Positions 52,700-61,978 are shown, numbered from the stretch's first letter. The stretch: DNA of 64,000 nucleotides from Bryobacteraceae bacterium (GCA_025056455.1 JANWVY010000008.1:1-64000), one strand, 5' to 3'. A program made the numbers and translations. Notes: generated by a model from the letters alone, not told the origin.

Positions 52700-54895
52700 A
52701 TGAAGCACAGAACGAGATTGACGCTGGCAAGCTTTGGCCTGGCGATCACCTGCACGGCTGTCGAGACGAAGTTTTGGCAGCACTACGAAGCGACGGACTA
52801 TGAAAAGGCCACACTGCAGAAGGTTGCTGTGCGGAGTGATGGGCGGCTTTCGCTCGCTCCCGTCTTCCGCCAGATCTTTGACGCCTCAACTGCGTATTTG
52901 TGGGCTGTGGCCGAGGATTCCAAAGGAAATGTTTATGTCGGCGGCGGTGCTCCAAGTGCAACCGTGGCGAAACTATTTCAAGTCGACCCCGCGGGCAACA
53001 GCAAGCTTGTAGCCGAATTACCGGGGCTCGAAATCCATGCCATCGCCATCGATCCCAAAGACCGCGTCTACGCCGCCACCTCGCCGGATGGCAAGGTGTA
53101 CCGCATCGCTGGGAGCGGCAAGGCGGAAGTCTTCTATGATCCCAAAGCAAAATATATCTGGGCCATGGCGTTCAACCGCCAGGGAGAGCTGTTTGTGGCC
53201 ACTGGCGATCAGGGGGAGGTGCACCGTGTGGACACCAGCGGCCAAGGGCGTGTGTTCTTTGTCTGTGATGAATCCCATGCGCGCTCACTTACCTTGGATC
53301 GCCACGAGAACTTAATTGTTGGCACGGAACCGGGAGGTTTGGTGATCCGGGTAAGTCCCGCCGGCGAAGGTTTTGTCCTATATCAATCGAGTAAGCGGGA
53401 AATTACGGCCGTGGCGGTTGCCCCGGATGGTTCCATTTATGCGGCTGGGGTTGGAAACAAGGCGCCGGCCACCTTGCCTGCCGTTGCGCCCCAACCGGCG
53501 CCTACACCCATTCCCGTAAATCCGCCGGTGGGACAAACACCAACTCCAGTGTCCAGGCCCGCAGCAGCTGCTCCCCCCACCTTGGCCCCAGCTCCCACGA
53601 TTTCCGGGGGATCGGAGGTATATCGTATCGACAGCGAGGGCTCTCCCCGGCGCGTGTGGCAGAATGCGAACGATCTTGTCTACTCAATCGGGATTGATTC
53701 CAGTGGCATGCCTCTCATCGCGACTGGCAATCGAGGCCGTATTTACCGCTTGGACTCCGACCGCCTGTCTACGCTCCTCGTTAGTGCGACCTCGGCTCAA
53801 ATCACAGGTCTGGCCCTCTCGAAAAACGGCGGAGCCCATGTCATCACAGGGAATATCGGCAAGCTGTATCGAATGGGCCCAGAGCTTGAACGGGAAGGCG
53901 TGCTCGAGAGCGAGGCACTCGACGCGGGCGGGTTTTCCTACTGGGGACGAATCCGGCTGGAGGGTGAAATTCGAGGCGGCTCGCTGCTGGTGGAAACCCG
54001 TAGCGGAAACCTCGACCGCCCGCAAAGAAATTGGAGCGCTTGGGCTACGGCCTCCCTCAATTCGTTTGTCGGCCGGGTTGCCTCACCGGCCGCCCGCTTT
54101 TTGCAGTACCGCCTAAAGCTAACGGCCTCCAGCGACGGGCAATCTCCTGAAGTTTCCCTGATCGAGATCGCCTATCTGATGAAGAATGTCGCTCCGGTAA
54201 TTGAAGCGATCGAAGCCACGCCAGCCAATTACCGCTTCCCAGCGAGTTCCCCTGCCTTAGCCTCGAGCTCCACTCTCACGCTTCCGCCCATCGGGCAGCG
54301 ACCGCGCGGGAGCGCCGTCTCAGTGGACTCCTCTTCGACCACGATGAATTATGCCAAGGGATATGTGGGCGCCCGGTGGAAAGCCTATGACGATAATGGC
54401 GATCCGCTGGTATTTAAGTTGGAAATCCGCGGCGCCGGCGAGCGAGACTGGAAGCTGCTCAAAAATGAGCTGAAAGAGCGACACTACAGTTGGGACTCGA
54501 CGGCTTTTGCTGATGGGGAGTATCAGTTACGCATCACAGCCAGCGATGCCCCCGGTAATCCCCCAGGCCAGGCCTTGACCACACAACTTGAAAGCGACCG
54601 GTTCTTAATTGATAACACTCCCCCTGTAATTACCGGTCTCACGGCCTCCATTGAGCGAGGGAAAATAATTGTCCGGTGGAAGGCCAAAGACGCCCGTAGT
54701 GTGATTGAAAAAGCTGAGTATTCCATGAACGGAGGCGAGTGGCTCGTGGCGCAGCCGACAGGCCGTCTTTCCGATTCGCTGGAACTGGACTTTGTGCTGG
54801 AACTCGATCGCCAAGGTCAAGGCGAAACGACGATCGCCGTCCGCGTCACGGACGAATTCGAGAATCAGACCGTGGACAAAGTAACCATTCGCTAA
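52700..54895 (+). CDS. Secreted beta-propeller protein with Pro-rich linker
   Basis: A 731-residue protein, signal peptide MKHRTRLTLASFGLAITCTAV, followed by repeated NHL/WD-like blades such as YLWAVAEDSKGNVYVGGG, IHAIAIDPKDRVYAATSP, IWAMAFNRQGELFVATGD and YSIGIDSSGMPLIATGN. A Pro/Ala/Thr linker (about 257-298) interrupts the propeller, and the C-terminal 250 residues contain Ig-like or FN3-like domains (DNGDPLVFKLEIRGAG, NTPPVITGLTASI). No catalytic residues are seen; it is probably a periplasmic scaffold or binding protein. It lies 52 bases after the S55-like gene and 35 before recG. Confidence 0.8.
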   Translation: MKHRTRLTLASFGLAITCTAVETKFWQHYEATDYEKATLQKVAVRSDGRLSLAPVFRQIFDASTAYLWAVAEDSKGNVYVGGGAPSATVAKLFQVDPAGNSKLVAELPGLEIHAIAIDPKDRVYAATSPDGKVYRIAGSGKAEVFYDPKAKYIWAMAFNRQGELFVATGDQGEVHRVDTSGQGRVFFVCDESHARSLTLDRHENLIVGTEPGGLVIRVSPAGEGFVLYQSSKREITAVAVAPDGSIYAAGVGNKAPATLPAVAPQPAPTPIPVNPPVGQTPTPVSRPAAAAPPTLAPAPTISGGSEVYRIDSEGSPRRVWQNANDLVYSIGIDSSGMPLIATGNRGRIYRLDSDRLSTLLVSATSAQITGLALSKNGGAHVITGNIGKLYRMGPELEREGVLESEALDAGGFSYWGRIRLEGEIRGGSLLVETRSGNLDRPQRNWSAWATASLNSFVGRVASPAARFLQYRLKLTASSDGQSPEVSLIEIAYLMKNVAPVIEAIEATPANYRFPASSPALASSSTLTLPPIGQRPRGSAVSVDSSSTTMNYAKGYVGARWKAYDDNGDPLVFKLEIRGAGERDWKLLKNELKERHYSWDSTAFADGEYQLRITASDAPGNPPGQALTTQLESDRFLIDNTPPVITGLTASIERGKIIVRWKAKDARSVIEKAEYSMNGGEWLVAQPTGRLSDSLELDFVLELDRQGQGETTIAVRVTDEFENQTVDKVTIR

Positions 54896-54930
54896 CTAGT
54901 GGTAGCCGCTTCGCTTTCCGCTTCAGGCCC

Positions 54931-57030
54931 ATGGACCTGCAAACGCCGCTCATGTATGTCAAGGGCGTGGGGCCCGCCCGCGCCGCCATGCTCGAGGCGA
55001 AAGGCTTGTCTACGGTAGCTGATCTTCTGTCCTATCCCCCTTTCCGCTACGAAGACCGCAGCAACGTCAAGTCCATCCGCCAGCTGGCTCCGGGAGAAAT
55101 GGCGACCGTGGTGGCTGAAGTCTCTAGCGTCAAATCAACAGGGGTCCGGCGCATCAAAGGCGGGCTGTTTGAAGCCAAGTTTGTGGACTCTTCCCGGGTC
55201 CCCTTAGTCGCCAAATGGTTTCACGGCGACTACCTGAGGTCGGTTCTTGTGCCCGGATGCCGGGTGGCGCTCTACGGAAAAATTGAGCTCGACACCTACT
55301 CGGGGGAGCTCACCGTCATGCACCCAGAGTTTGAAATTCTTCCACACAGTAGCGAAGAGGCGGACTCGTCCTTACATGTGGGGCGGATTGTGCCAATCTA
55401 TGAAGCGGCGGGTAAGGTCACCACGAGGATCCTGCGCACCCTGGTATGGCGAATTCTTGAAAGTTTGCCTGCCCAAGCCGATCCTCTTCCGGAATCGGTT
55501 CGCCAACGCATCCAAGCGCTAGACTACTGGACAGCGGTACGCCAGCTTCACTTTCCCCCAAACGGCGAGGACCTGCGGCAGCTGAATTCGTTCCGCTCAC
55601 CGGCGCATTTCCGGCTGATTTTCGAGGAATTCTTTTGGCTACAGTGCGGCTTGCGTCTCCGGCGCAGCAAAGTAAGGATGCAGCCTGGCATCGCCTTTGC
55701 TCTCACCGACCGTGTCCGCGAACAAATTAAAATCATGTTACCGGTGAAACCGACCGCAGCGCAGAAGCGGGTGCTTGCAGAGATCGCTAGCGATATGGCG
55801 CAGCCCCACCCCATGAACCGTCTCTTGCAAGGTGACGTGGGAAGCGGTAAGACTCTGGTGGCCGCCGAAGCGGCAGTGATCGCCGTCGAAAATGGGTACC
55901 AAGTGGCGTTGCTCGCACCTACGGAAATCTTGGCTACCCAGCACTACCTCTACTTTAAAGGTCTCTTCTCGAAGCTCGGCTATGTGGTCGCCTTGCTGAC
56001 TGGCTCGCTGTCACCGCGCGAGAAAGGAAAACTCAAAGAGCTGATCCAAGCAGGACTGGTGCAAATTACCGTTGGCACGCACGCTCTGCTCGAAGAAGAC
56101 GTTAGCTTTCGCAATCTCGGGCTGGCGATCATCGACGAGCAGCACCGCTTTGGCGTCATCCAGCGTCTTCAACTGATGCAGAAAGGCCTCCACCCCGATG
56201 TTTTAGTAATGACCGCTACACCCATTCCGCGCACCCTGACCATGACCGCGTATGGCGATCTCGACGTTTCAGTGATCGATGAATTGCCTCCAGGACGTAA
56301 GCCCGTCATCACCCGCCATGTTTCTGAGCTGCGCCTGGAGCAGGTGTGGAGCTTCATCAAACGTGAAATCGAGTCTGGGCGCCAGGCCTACGTGGTTTAT
56401 CCGGTAATCGAAGAGTCAGAGACGGCGTCTTTGAAGGCCGCAGAAAAGATGTACCATCATCTCTCGGACAAGGTCTTCCCGCAATTCCGCGTTGGCCTTT
56501 TGCATGGGCGCCTGTCGCCAGAGCAGAAGGAAGAAGTGATGCGGCAATTTAAGTCTGGCGACTTGCACATCCTGGTGGCCACGACCGTTATCGAAGTGGG
56601 TGTGGACGTCCCGAATGCCACGGTCATGGTGATCGAGCAAGCCGAACGTTTTGGTCTGGCTCAGCTGCACCAGTTGCGGGGACGCGTAGGACGTGGCGCG
56701 GCGCAGAGTTACTGCATTCTCGTAACCGGCAGGCTAAACGATGTCGCGAAGGAACGCATCCGAACCTTGACCGATTCCCACGATGGCTTTTTTATTGCCG
56801 AGATGGATTTAAAGCTCCGTGGACCGGGAGAGTTCTTCGGCACCCGGCAATCCGGTATGCCCGGACTGAGGATCGCCAACTTGCTGCGCGACCAGGAGGT
56901 GCTTGATCTTGCCCGGCGCGAGGCTGTGGACTTTTTGGAGGCCTCCGTTTCGGAGGCTGACCGGGATGGCGTGATCCGGTATTTGCAGGACCACTGGAAC
57001 CGCCGCTTTGGTCTGGCGAGAGTTGGGTAG
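54931..57030 (+). CDS. recG: ATP-dependent DNA helicase RecG
   Basis: The 699-residue helicase remodels replication forks and branched DNA. It has the wedge/OB domain (MYVKGVGPARAAMLEAKGL, YEDRSNVKSI), helicase motif I LQGDVGSGKTLVAAEAA, motif II IIDEQHRFG, motif III MTATPIPRTLTMTAYGDLD, and motifs V-VI with VIEVGVDVPNATVM and QLHQLRGRVGRG. The start was set at ATG 54931, which begins the RecG N-terminus (MDLQTPLMYV) right after the previous gene; the longer frame adds 64 unrelated residues. Confidence 0.97.
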   Translation: MDLQTPLMYVKGVGPARAAMLEAKGLSTVADLLSYPPFRYEDRSNVKSIRQLAPGEMATVVAEVSSVKSTGVRRIKGGLFEAKFVDSSRVPLVAKWFHGDYLRSVLVPGCRVALYGKIELDTYSGELTVMHPEFEILPHSSEEADSSLHVGRIVPIYEAAGKVTTRILRTLVWRILESLPAQADPLPESVRQRIQALDYWTAVRQLHFPPNGEDLRQLNSFRSPAHFRLIFEEFFWLQCGLRLRRSKVRMQPGIAFALTDRVREQIKIMLPVKPTAAQKRVLAEIASDMAQPHPMNRLLQGDVGSGKTLVAAEAAVIAVENGYQVALLAPTEILATQHYLYFKGLFSKLGYVVALLTGSLSPREKGKLKELIQAGLVQITVGTHALLEEDVSFRNLGLAIIDEQHRFGVIQRLQLMQKGLHPDVLVMTATPIPRTLTMTAYGDLDVSVIDELPPGRKPVITRHVSELRLEQVWSFIKREIESGRQAYVVYPVIEESETASLKAAEKMYHHLSDKVFPQFRVGLLHGRLSPEQKEEVMRQFKSGDLHILVATTVIEVGVDVPNATVMVIEQAERFGLAQLHQLRGRVGRGAAQSYCILVTGRLNDVAKERIRTLTDSHDGFFIAEMDLKLRGPGEFFGTRQSGMPGLRIANLLRDQEVLDLARREAVDFLEASVSEADRDGVIRYLQDHWNRRFGLARVG

Positions 57031-57034
57031 GACG

Positions 57035-57574
57035 ATGCGGGTGATTGCGGGCGAGTTTCGCAGCCGGCGCTTGCGGGCCGTTCCTGGGAGAGAGACCCGG
57101 CCAACTCCCGACCGGTTGCGCGAGGCGCTCTTCAACATCCTCCAGCCGCGCATCGAGGGCTGTGTCTTTCTCGATGCGTATGCTGGCACCGGCGCCGTGG
57201 GCATTGAGGCCGTCAGCAGGGGAGCGGCGAGCGCCATCTTGATCGAAAAATCCCCCCAGGCGGTTGCTGTTATCGAAGACAACGTTCGCTCGCTCGGCAT
57301 CGAGACGCGGTGTCGCGTGGTGAGAGGGTCGGTGCGACTGTTTCTGCCGCGCTACCCTGCCGACATCGTCTTTCTCGACCCACCTTATGATCAACCCAAG
57401 GAATACGAGCTTGGCCTTCAAATTCTAGGCGATACGGCCCCGTCACTGGTCATTGTCCAGCATCACGCCAAGCAGCACCTTCCCGAGACCCCCGGGGCGA
57501 TGACACGGTTTCGTATTTTGACCCAGGGGGAGAATTGCTTGAGTTTCTACCGGCCGGATGATGGACGGCCTTAG
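57035..57574 (+). CDS. rsmD: 16S rRNA (guanine(966)-N(2))-methyltransferase RsmD
   Basis: The 179-residue methyltransferase matches RsmD: MRVIAGEFRSRRLRAVPG, TRPTPDRLREALFNIL, FLDAYAGTGAVGIEAVSRGA (SAM motif I), and IVFLDPPYDQP (the N6/N2-type catalytic motif). It methylates G966 of 16S rRNA. The ATG at 57035 lies five bases after the recG stop. The stop overlaps the convergent SUMF1-hydrolase gene by four bases. Confidence 0.95.
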   Translation: MRVIAGEFRSRRLRAVPGRETRPTPDRLREALFNILQPRIEGCVFLDAYAGTGAVGIEAVSRGAASAILIEKSPQAVAVIEDNVRSLGIETRCRVVRGSVRLFLPRYPADIVFLDPPYDQPKEYELGLQILGDTAPSLVIVQHHAKQHLPETPGAMTRFRILTQGENCLSFYRPDDGRP

Positions 57575-59331
57575 CGATCTTCCTTTAACTGTTCGAGCCA
57601 GAGCATGGCGTGCCAAATCGCTTCCGGGGTCGGTGAGTGGCCCTGGTGGTGATTAAAATAGCCAAGGTTTTCGGGCTTGCCCAGGGCGCGATAAACGGGG
57701 CGCGCGGCATTGATATAGTGCCAGCTTTTCGGCCCGTCATAGGCATCGCCGCCAATTAGCAGGAACGGGCGCGGAGCAATCAGGGCCAGTAATTCATGCT
57801 GGTCGGTTCCAGGTGGAAACTTCTCGAGCGCTTCCCCCAAATACCAATAATCGTCGTAATTCGACATCTGGAACCCAATTCCACCCTCAGAGAAGACCAC
57901 CGCGCGAAACCGTTCATCCATGGCCGCGGCATACAGGGCCATCTTCGCGCCAAGCGAGTGGCCGATGATGCCAATCCGAGTTGAATCCATCTCTGGCCGG
58001 GTCTCGATGTAATCCAGGAGGCGTTGCGCATCCCAAACCCACTTACCCAGCCCGGTCCACTCCGGATGGCGGAGCTTCAGGTTGGCCACTGCTTCATCGA
58101 AACGCTCGGCGTAGCCCTCGCCGTACCAGCGGATGGCGACGGCGACAAAACCTCGCTGCGCAGCCAGTTGGGCATACGCCCGCACGCCGCCTGCCGCGAA
58201 ACTCCGTCCGCCGAGGTTTTGGCCCGCGGGAGTATCAATGTCGTAATAGGGAACCACCACTACAGGTCGGGGACGGTGCTGCTGCCCCTCGGGAATCATG
58301 ACATAAATTTTCTCCCAAGCATCGGGTTCTGTCCGCAGCATGAGGAGCTGGCCCGTATAGTTGCGCTGGCGGTGAGTTTCTAAGAGTTTCACTTCTGGTT
58401 TGTGTGGCGTGAGCTTGGTGGACCCTAAAAGGCGAGTCCACTTCTCTCGAAGCGCGGTGAGACCACTTCGATCCGTGGGAAGCTTTGTGAGCTCACCAGC
58501 GGAAGTTTCGTATCCGGGTGGAGGCTGATTGTAGGGAGTGCGGTCGAGCTGAACTCGAACCACGCTCGCGCCTGGGATGGACCGCACAACGCGAAATCCG
58601 GTGTAGCGGCTTCGAGAAGCAGGATCGAGCGAGGCTCGATAGCCTCGTGCCCACTGCGTGCGGGTACTCACAAACGAGCCGCCACGGATGATTTTCGTTA
58701 ATCCATGCGCACCCTCAAAGGAAATGTTCGACGCAGGATTAAAACTATCATCCGTCCACTCCCAAACATTGCCCATCATGTCGAATAAACCGAGGGAGTT
58801 TGGCTTGGACTGGGCCACGGGCCGGGTTCCAACTTCTCGAACCAAGCGTAGGAGATCTCCGGCGCTTTTTGTACTGGTCAGGCCCAAGTGTGAGCTGGCG
58901 ATGTCGGAACCTTCGGCTGCTGCCTCCCATTCGGCTTCTGAAGGCAGGCGATAGCCATTGCGGCTTCGGAGGCAACGGCCCGAGGTGAGATCGTAGCAGG
59001 GCTCCAGATTTTCGGCTAAGCTTCGCAGATTGCAGTAACGGACAGCATCCCACCAGCTCACGTTTTCAACGGGCCGGGCACTGCCCGGATAAACCGATGG
59101 GTTGCGCCCGACCACGCGCTCATACTCCTGCTGGGTGATTTCGGTGGCGCTGATGAGAAATTCCGGCACCTGAACCCGGATCTTGATGCCGGTTTCGTTT
59201 TCTTGAACTTCTTTGAAGCTAGCTGGCACGCGCACCAATCCGGACGGGGAACTTGGCGGCTGTGCGCTCAAATTGGCAAGCGTGAACGCGCAAATTGAGG
59301 GAAGGCAAAAAACGAACTGCTTTCGGATCAC
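57571..59331 (-). CDS. SUMF1-type domain fused to alpha/beta hydrolase
   Basis: A 586-residue secreted protein starting at GTG with a signal peptide (about 1-23). The first half is a formylglycine-generating-enzyme-like (SUMF1) domain: ATEITQQEYERVVGRNPSV, PVENVSWWDAVRYCN, NGYRLPSEAEWEAAA, SLGLFDMMGNVWEWTDD and IRGGSFVSTRTQWARGYRA. The catalytic cysteines of true FGEs (in the RGGSFxCxxxYC region) are absent. The second half is an alpha/beta hydrolase with nucleophile S459 in GHSLGAKM, Asp region LIGGDAYDG and His in HHQGHSP. It is probably an esterase with a binding domain; substrate unknown. Confidence 0.88.
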   Translation of the reverse strand: MIRKQFVFCLPSICAFTLANLSAQPPSSPSGLVRVPASFKEVQENETGIKIRVQVPEFLISATEITQQEYERVVGRNPSVYPGSARPVENVSWWDAVRYCNLRSLAENLEPCYDLTSGRCLRSRNGYRLPSEAEWEAAAEGSDIASSHLGLTSTKSAGDLLRLVREVGTRPVAQSKPNSLGLFDMMGNVWEWTDDSFNPASNISFEGAHGLTKIIRGGSFVSTRTQWARGYRASLDPASRSRYTGFRVVRSIPGASVVRVQLDRTPYNQPPPGYETSAGELTKLPTDRSGLTALREKWTRLLGSTKLTPHKPEVKLLETHRQRNYTGQLLMLRTEPDAWEKIYVMIPEGQQHRPRPVVVVPYYDIDTPAGQNLGGRSFAAGGVRAYAQLAAQRGFVAVAIRWYGEGYAERFDEAVANLKLRHPEWTGLGKWVWDAQRLLDYIETRPEMDSTRIGIIGHSLGAKMALYAAAMDERFRAVVFSEGGIGFQMSNYDDYWYLGEALEKFPPGTDQHELLALIAPRPFLLIGGDAYDGPKSWHYINAARPVYRALGKPENLGYFNHHQGHSPTPEAIWHAMLWLEQLKEDR

Positions 59332-59340
59332 TCCTGAAGT

Positions 59341-60270
59341 CTATCGGCGCAGCGTGCGAGCGCGCAATACGACCGCCGCCAAACCGGCAAGCGCCAGAAA
59401 ATACGTATTGGGTTCTGGGATGTCGGAGATGGTGCTGGTAATCCAATCGATGTAGCTAGACACCCGGGTATCACCAAAAAGCTCACCGAATGTTCCGTTT
59501 AGACTTGTATCAATGTCGGGTGGTGAAAGGCACCGCCGGCCGCCGCTAGGGTCTGGCGTACAGGCGAAGAAGGAATGGATGCCGGCGATCCGACCACCGA
59601 GGAACGTTGGGCCACCAGAATCGCCTCGATAGGTGCTGACTTCCATCTGGCCGCGGCCGGTTCCGCCGAGCACATTCTGCGCGGGGTTTCCGTTATCGAA
59701 GTCGTAGATCAAGATGCGTCCATTCAGAATTTGGTCGATTTCATTTTCGCCCTGGCGCCGCCGGTTGCCGACCGTTCCGCCGTCTCCGCCACTTGTTCCC
59801 GTACCTTCGCGTCCCCATCCCACCACGATGCCGACTTGTCCTAATTCATCAGAGTCGGTGAAGAGGGGATAACGGTCAATGCTGGCGTCAACAGTAAGCC
59901 CCAAATAAATGATGGCGATATCGAAACCAGCGAGCAGGTTTGAGCTGTCGAAGTTGGGATGGTAGGCAATGCTCGCGGAGTTGTAAATAAAGGTACCCGA
60001 CGGCGTTTCAAAGCGCGCCGTGGCGGCCGTGGGTCCTGACGCATTCACCACACAATGTGCAGCCGTTAAAATGTGCTGTCCTGTGACCAGAAGTGCGCCG
60101 CTGCATGCGGTACTGCCGATGGTGAGGAAGGATACTCCTGTAGCAGGCGACTGATAGAGAGGATCGTTGGGATCTGTTCCAGCAACCACTATCGCATCCG
60201 CGCGAAAGGGAGAGCCCAGAAACAGAATACAAGCAGAAAGAAGAAAACAAACCTGGAGAGGTTTCCGCAT
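59341..60270 (-). CDS. Trypsin-like serine protease with PEP-CTERM sorting signal
   Basis: A 309-residue S1 protease with a signal peptide (MRKPLQVCFLLSACILFLG), H72 in TAAHC, D117 in GFDIAIIYL, S218 in RGDSGGPTF, and an Asn/Gly-rich loop. The C-terminal 30 residues are a PEP-CTERM signal: IPEPNTYFLALAGLAAVVLRART, i.e. PEP motif, membrane helix and basic tail, which is processed by an exosortase. No exosortase gene is in the window. The ATG at 60270 is preceded by GGGGGAAG and replaces a TTG 11 codons upstream. It lies nine bases downstream of the preceding gene's start (59331), on the same strand. Confidence 0.9.
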   Translation of the reverse strand: MRKPLQVCFLLSACILFLGSPFRADAIVVAGTDPNDPLYQSPATGVSFLTIGSTACSGALLVTGQHILTAAHCVVNASGPTAATARFETPSGTFIYNSASIAYHPNFDSSNLLAGFDIAIIYLGLTVDASIDRYPLFTDSDELGQVGIVVGWGREGTGTSGGDGGTVGNRRRQGENEIDQILNGRILIYDFDNGNPAQNVLGGTGRGQMEVSTYRGDSGGPTFLGGRIAGIHSFFACTPDPSGGRRCLSPPDIDTSLNGTFGELFGDTRVSSYIDWITSTISDIPEPNTYFLALAGLAAVVLRARTLRR

Positions 60271-60334
60271 ACCAGCTTCCCCCACTATAATCGGAAACGA
60301 CAATCCTGACCATTACCTTCTAAGGTGAATTTGT

Positions 60335-60901
60335 GTGCTTGTACTTGCTTCCCAATCCCCGCGGCGCAAACAACTGCTTGAAAACGCAGGCTTCCGGTTT
60401 GAAGTGCGGGCTGCGGCTGTCGACGAGATACGGCTGCCTGGGGAATCCCCAAAAGCCTACGTCACCAGGCTGGCCGAGCGAAAGGCATTCGCCATAGACT
60501 GCGCGGTGGGGGAAGTGGTGCTGGCAGCGGATACGGAGGTGGTTGTTGACGGTCAAACGCTAGGAAAGCCAACCGATCCCTCTCATGCGATGGAAATGCT
60601 GCGGCTGCTTTCCGGGCGCGACCACGTGGTGCTCAGCGGAATCTGCCTGCGGACGCTGGAGCACTGTGTTTTGGACTGTGTGGAGACGAAGGTGATCTTC
60701 CGGCCGCTTGAAGAAGACGAAATCCAGGAGTACGTGCAAACTGGAGAACCGATGGATAAAGCCGGCGGATACGCCATCCAAGGAATAGCCTCTAGGTTTG
60801 TTGAACGCATCGAGGGTTGCTTCTTCAACGTGGTTGGCCTTCCGGTGTCGACCATCGATCGGCATCTGCGCGCCTTGAAGAACTTGTTGGAAACACGGTA
60901 A
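60335..60901 (+). CDS. Maf family nucleoside triphosphate pyrophosphatase
   Basis: A 188-residue nucleotide pyrophosphatase: VLASQSPRRKQLLENAGF, AADTEVVVDGQTLGKP and GYAIQGIASRFVERIEG. These enzymes hydrolyse dTTP/UTP or modified NTPs and limit their misincorporation. The GTG start at 60335 is preceded by AAGGTGAA. Divergent from the PEP-CTERM protease gene; tatA follows. Confidence 0.95.
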   Translation: MLVLASQSPRRKQLLENAGFRFEVRAAAVDEIRLPGESPKAYVTRLAERKAFAIDCAVGEVVLAADTEVVVDGQTLGKPTDPSHAMEMLRLLSGRDHVVLSGICLRTLEHCVLDCVETKVIFRPLEEDEIQEYVQTGEPMDKAGGYAIQGIASRFVERIEGCFFNVVGLPVSTIDRHLRALKNLLETR

Positions 60902-60932
60902 GCACCGGGGGCGGGAGCCAGTTGCGGCGCGG

Positions 60933-60962
60933 TTGACGGCAAGAAAAACCTGCTCATACAAT
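60933..60962 (+). promoter_or_regulatory. sigma70-type promoter of tatA
   Basis: TTGACG (60933-60938) and TACAAT (60957-60962) are separated by 18 bases, both five of six to consensus. Transcription would begin near 60969, 23 bases before the tatA ATG. Confidence 0.65.
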
Positions 60963-60991
60963 GAGAAGGTCGAATACGAAAGGGAGGCCCA

Positions 60992-61159
60992 ATGAGATCA
61001 ATTGGTCCGATGGAGCTGGTCCTGATCCTGGCTGTCGCTCTGCTGATGTTTGGCGGTCGCAAGATCCCAGAAGTAGCAAAGGGTCTAGGTGAGGGCATCC
61101 GGAACTTTAAGAACGCTCTCAAGAGCGAAGAAAAGACCGAAGAAAAGAAGCAGGCGTAA
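60992..61159 (+). CDS. tatA: Sec-independent protein translocase TatA/E family
   Basis: A 55-residue protein with one membrane helix (LVLILAVALLMFGGRKIPEVAKGLGEG), the FGxxKxPE-type hinge GGRKIPEVAKGL and an amphipathic helix, followed by a Lys/Glu tail (SEEKTEEKKQA). It forms the pore for folded, twin-arginine-tagged proteins, several of which are encoded in this window. AGGGAGG lies before the ATG. The sigma70 promoter is just upstream and a strong terminator downstream. No tatC lies in the window. Confidence 0.93.
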   Translation: MRSIGPMELVLILAVALLMFGGRKIPEVAKGLGEGIRNFKNALKSEEKTEEKKQA

Positions 61160-61233
61160 CGCTTCCCTGGGCTGCCCGCAAGTCTGTGGCGGCGCATTCA
61201 TTCGGAACCCACCCATTCCATTACGAATCGAAT

Positions 61234-61276
61234 AAGCCCCGCTTCGTGGTAATTCGCGGCGGGGCTTTCGCTTTTT
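61234..61276 (+). terminator. Rho-independent terminator after tatA
   Basis: A 9-bp perfect stem AAGCCCCGC / GCGGGGCTT with a 16-base loop is followed by TCGCTTTTT. It sits 75 bases after the tatA stop and before the convergent HU gene. Confidence 0.75.
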
Positions 61277-61392
61277 CCCACTAGCCTTTGCTTCGCACTA
61301 GCTTTTGCGGGGCTTCACCCTTGGTTTTGGGAGGCCTGCCTGTTTGGCGGTTGGCCCTCCGTCGGCGCTCGGCTGTGTGGTGTGGTGCGGTT

Positions 61393-61692
61393 CTACTTTT
61401 TCTTCGGGGGTACGATCGCGTCTTTGACAGCTTTGGCCACGCGGAATTTCACGACTTTCTTCGCCGGAATCTTGATCTGCTCGCCCGTGGCTGGGTTGCG
61501 GCCCATGCGTGCCTTGCGCTCCTGGCGCACCAACTTGCCGATGCCTGGAAGCACGAACTGCCCCGTCTTTTTCGTTTCCCGAACGGCGATGGCAGCGTAG
61601 GTTTCAATCATCGACTTGGCGACCTTGTTGGTCACTGCGCAGGTTTCAGCAAGTTCTTTAATCAACTGAGATTGCGTCATGCGGTCAGCCAT
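61393..61692 (-). CDS. HU family DNA-binding protein
   Basis: A 99-residue nucleoid protein: MTQSQLIKELAETCAVTNKVAKSM, IETYAAIAVRETKKTGQFVLPG, GKLVRQERKARMGRNPATGE, and QIKIPAKKVVKFRVAKAVKDAI. The proline of the DNA-bending arm (RNPATG) is present. A C-terminal lysine tail PPKKK follows. It uses ATG 61692 or an internal ATG at 61680; the first is preferred. A predicted terminator and structured region lie upstream. Confidence 0.93.
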   Translation of the reverse strand: MADRMTQSQLIKELAETCAVTNKVAKSMIETYAAIAVRETKKTGQFVLPGIGKLVRQERKARMGRNPATGEQIKIPAKKVVKFRVAKAVKDAIVPPKKK

Positions 61693-61871
61693 TGGTATTT
61701 CCGATCCTCCCAAGATGTACGTGCTTGTTTTTCCTCATCGATTGGCGCTAGGTCTGCGCGAGAAAGATGGATCTTGCCCCGACATAGCGCCCAGGCACGG
61801 AAACTCACGTTCCTGTGCTCAACGCACACTCATCATAAGGAATCCCCGCTTCGATGTAAAGGGGAAAGCGT

Positions 61872-61901
61872 AAAAAAGCCCGAAAAACCGCATTTTTTCG
61901 G
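61872..61901 (-). terminator. Rho-independent terminator of the RecA-like gene
   Basis: On the minus strand CCGAAAAA / TTTTTCGG (8-bp stem, 6-base loop) is followed by GCTTTTTT. It lies 78 bases after the stop of the RecA-like gene and before HU, so it would end that transcript. A further 10-bp inverted repeat GCCCGAAAAA / TTTTTCGGGC overlaps it (61878-61887 and 61926-61935). Confidence 0.6.
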
Positions 61902-61978
61902 TCCTCGAAACGCTTGGGAAGCCCATTTTTCGGGCCTCCCGTGAATAAAACATTTTTTGCCTCTCTTGTTTTCGCCAC

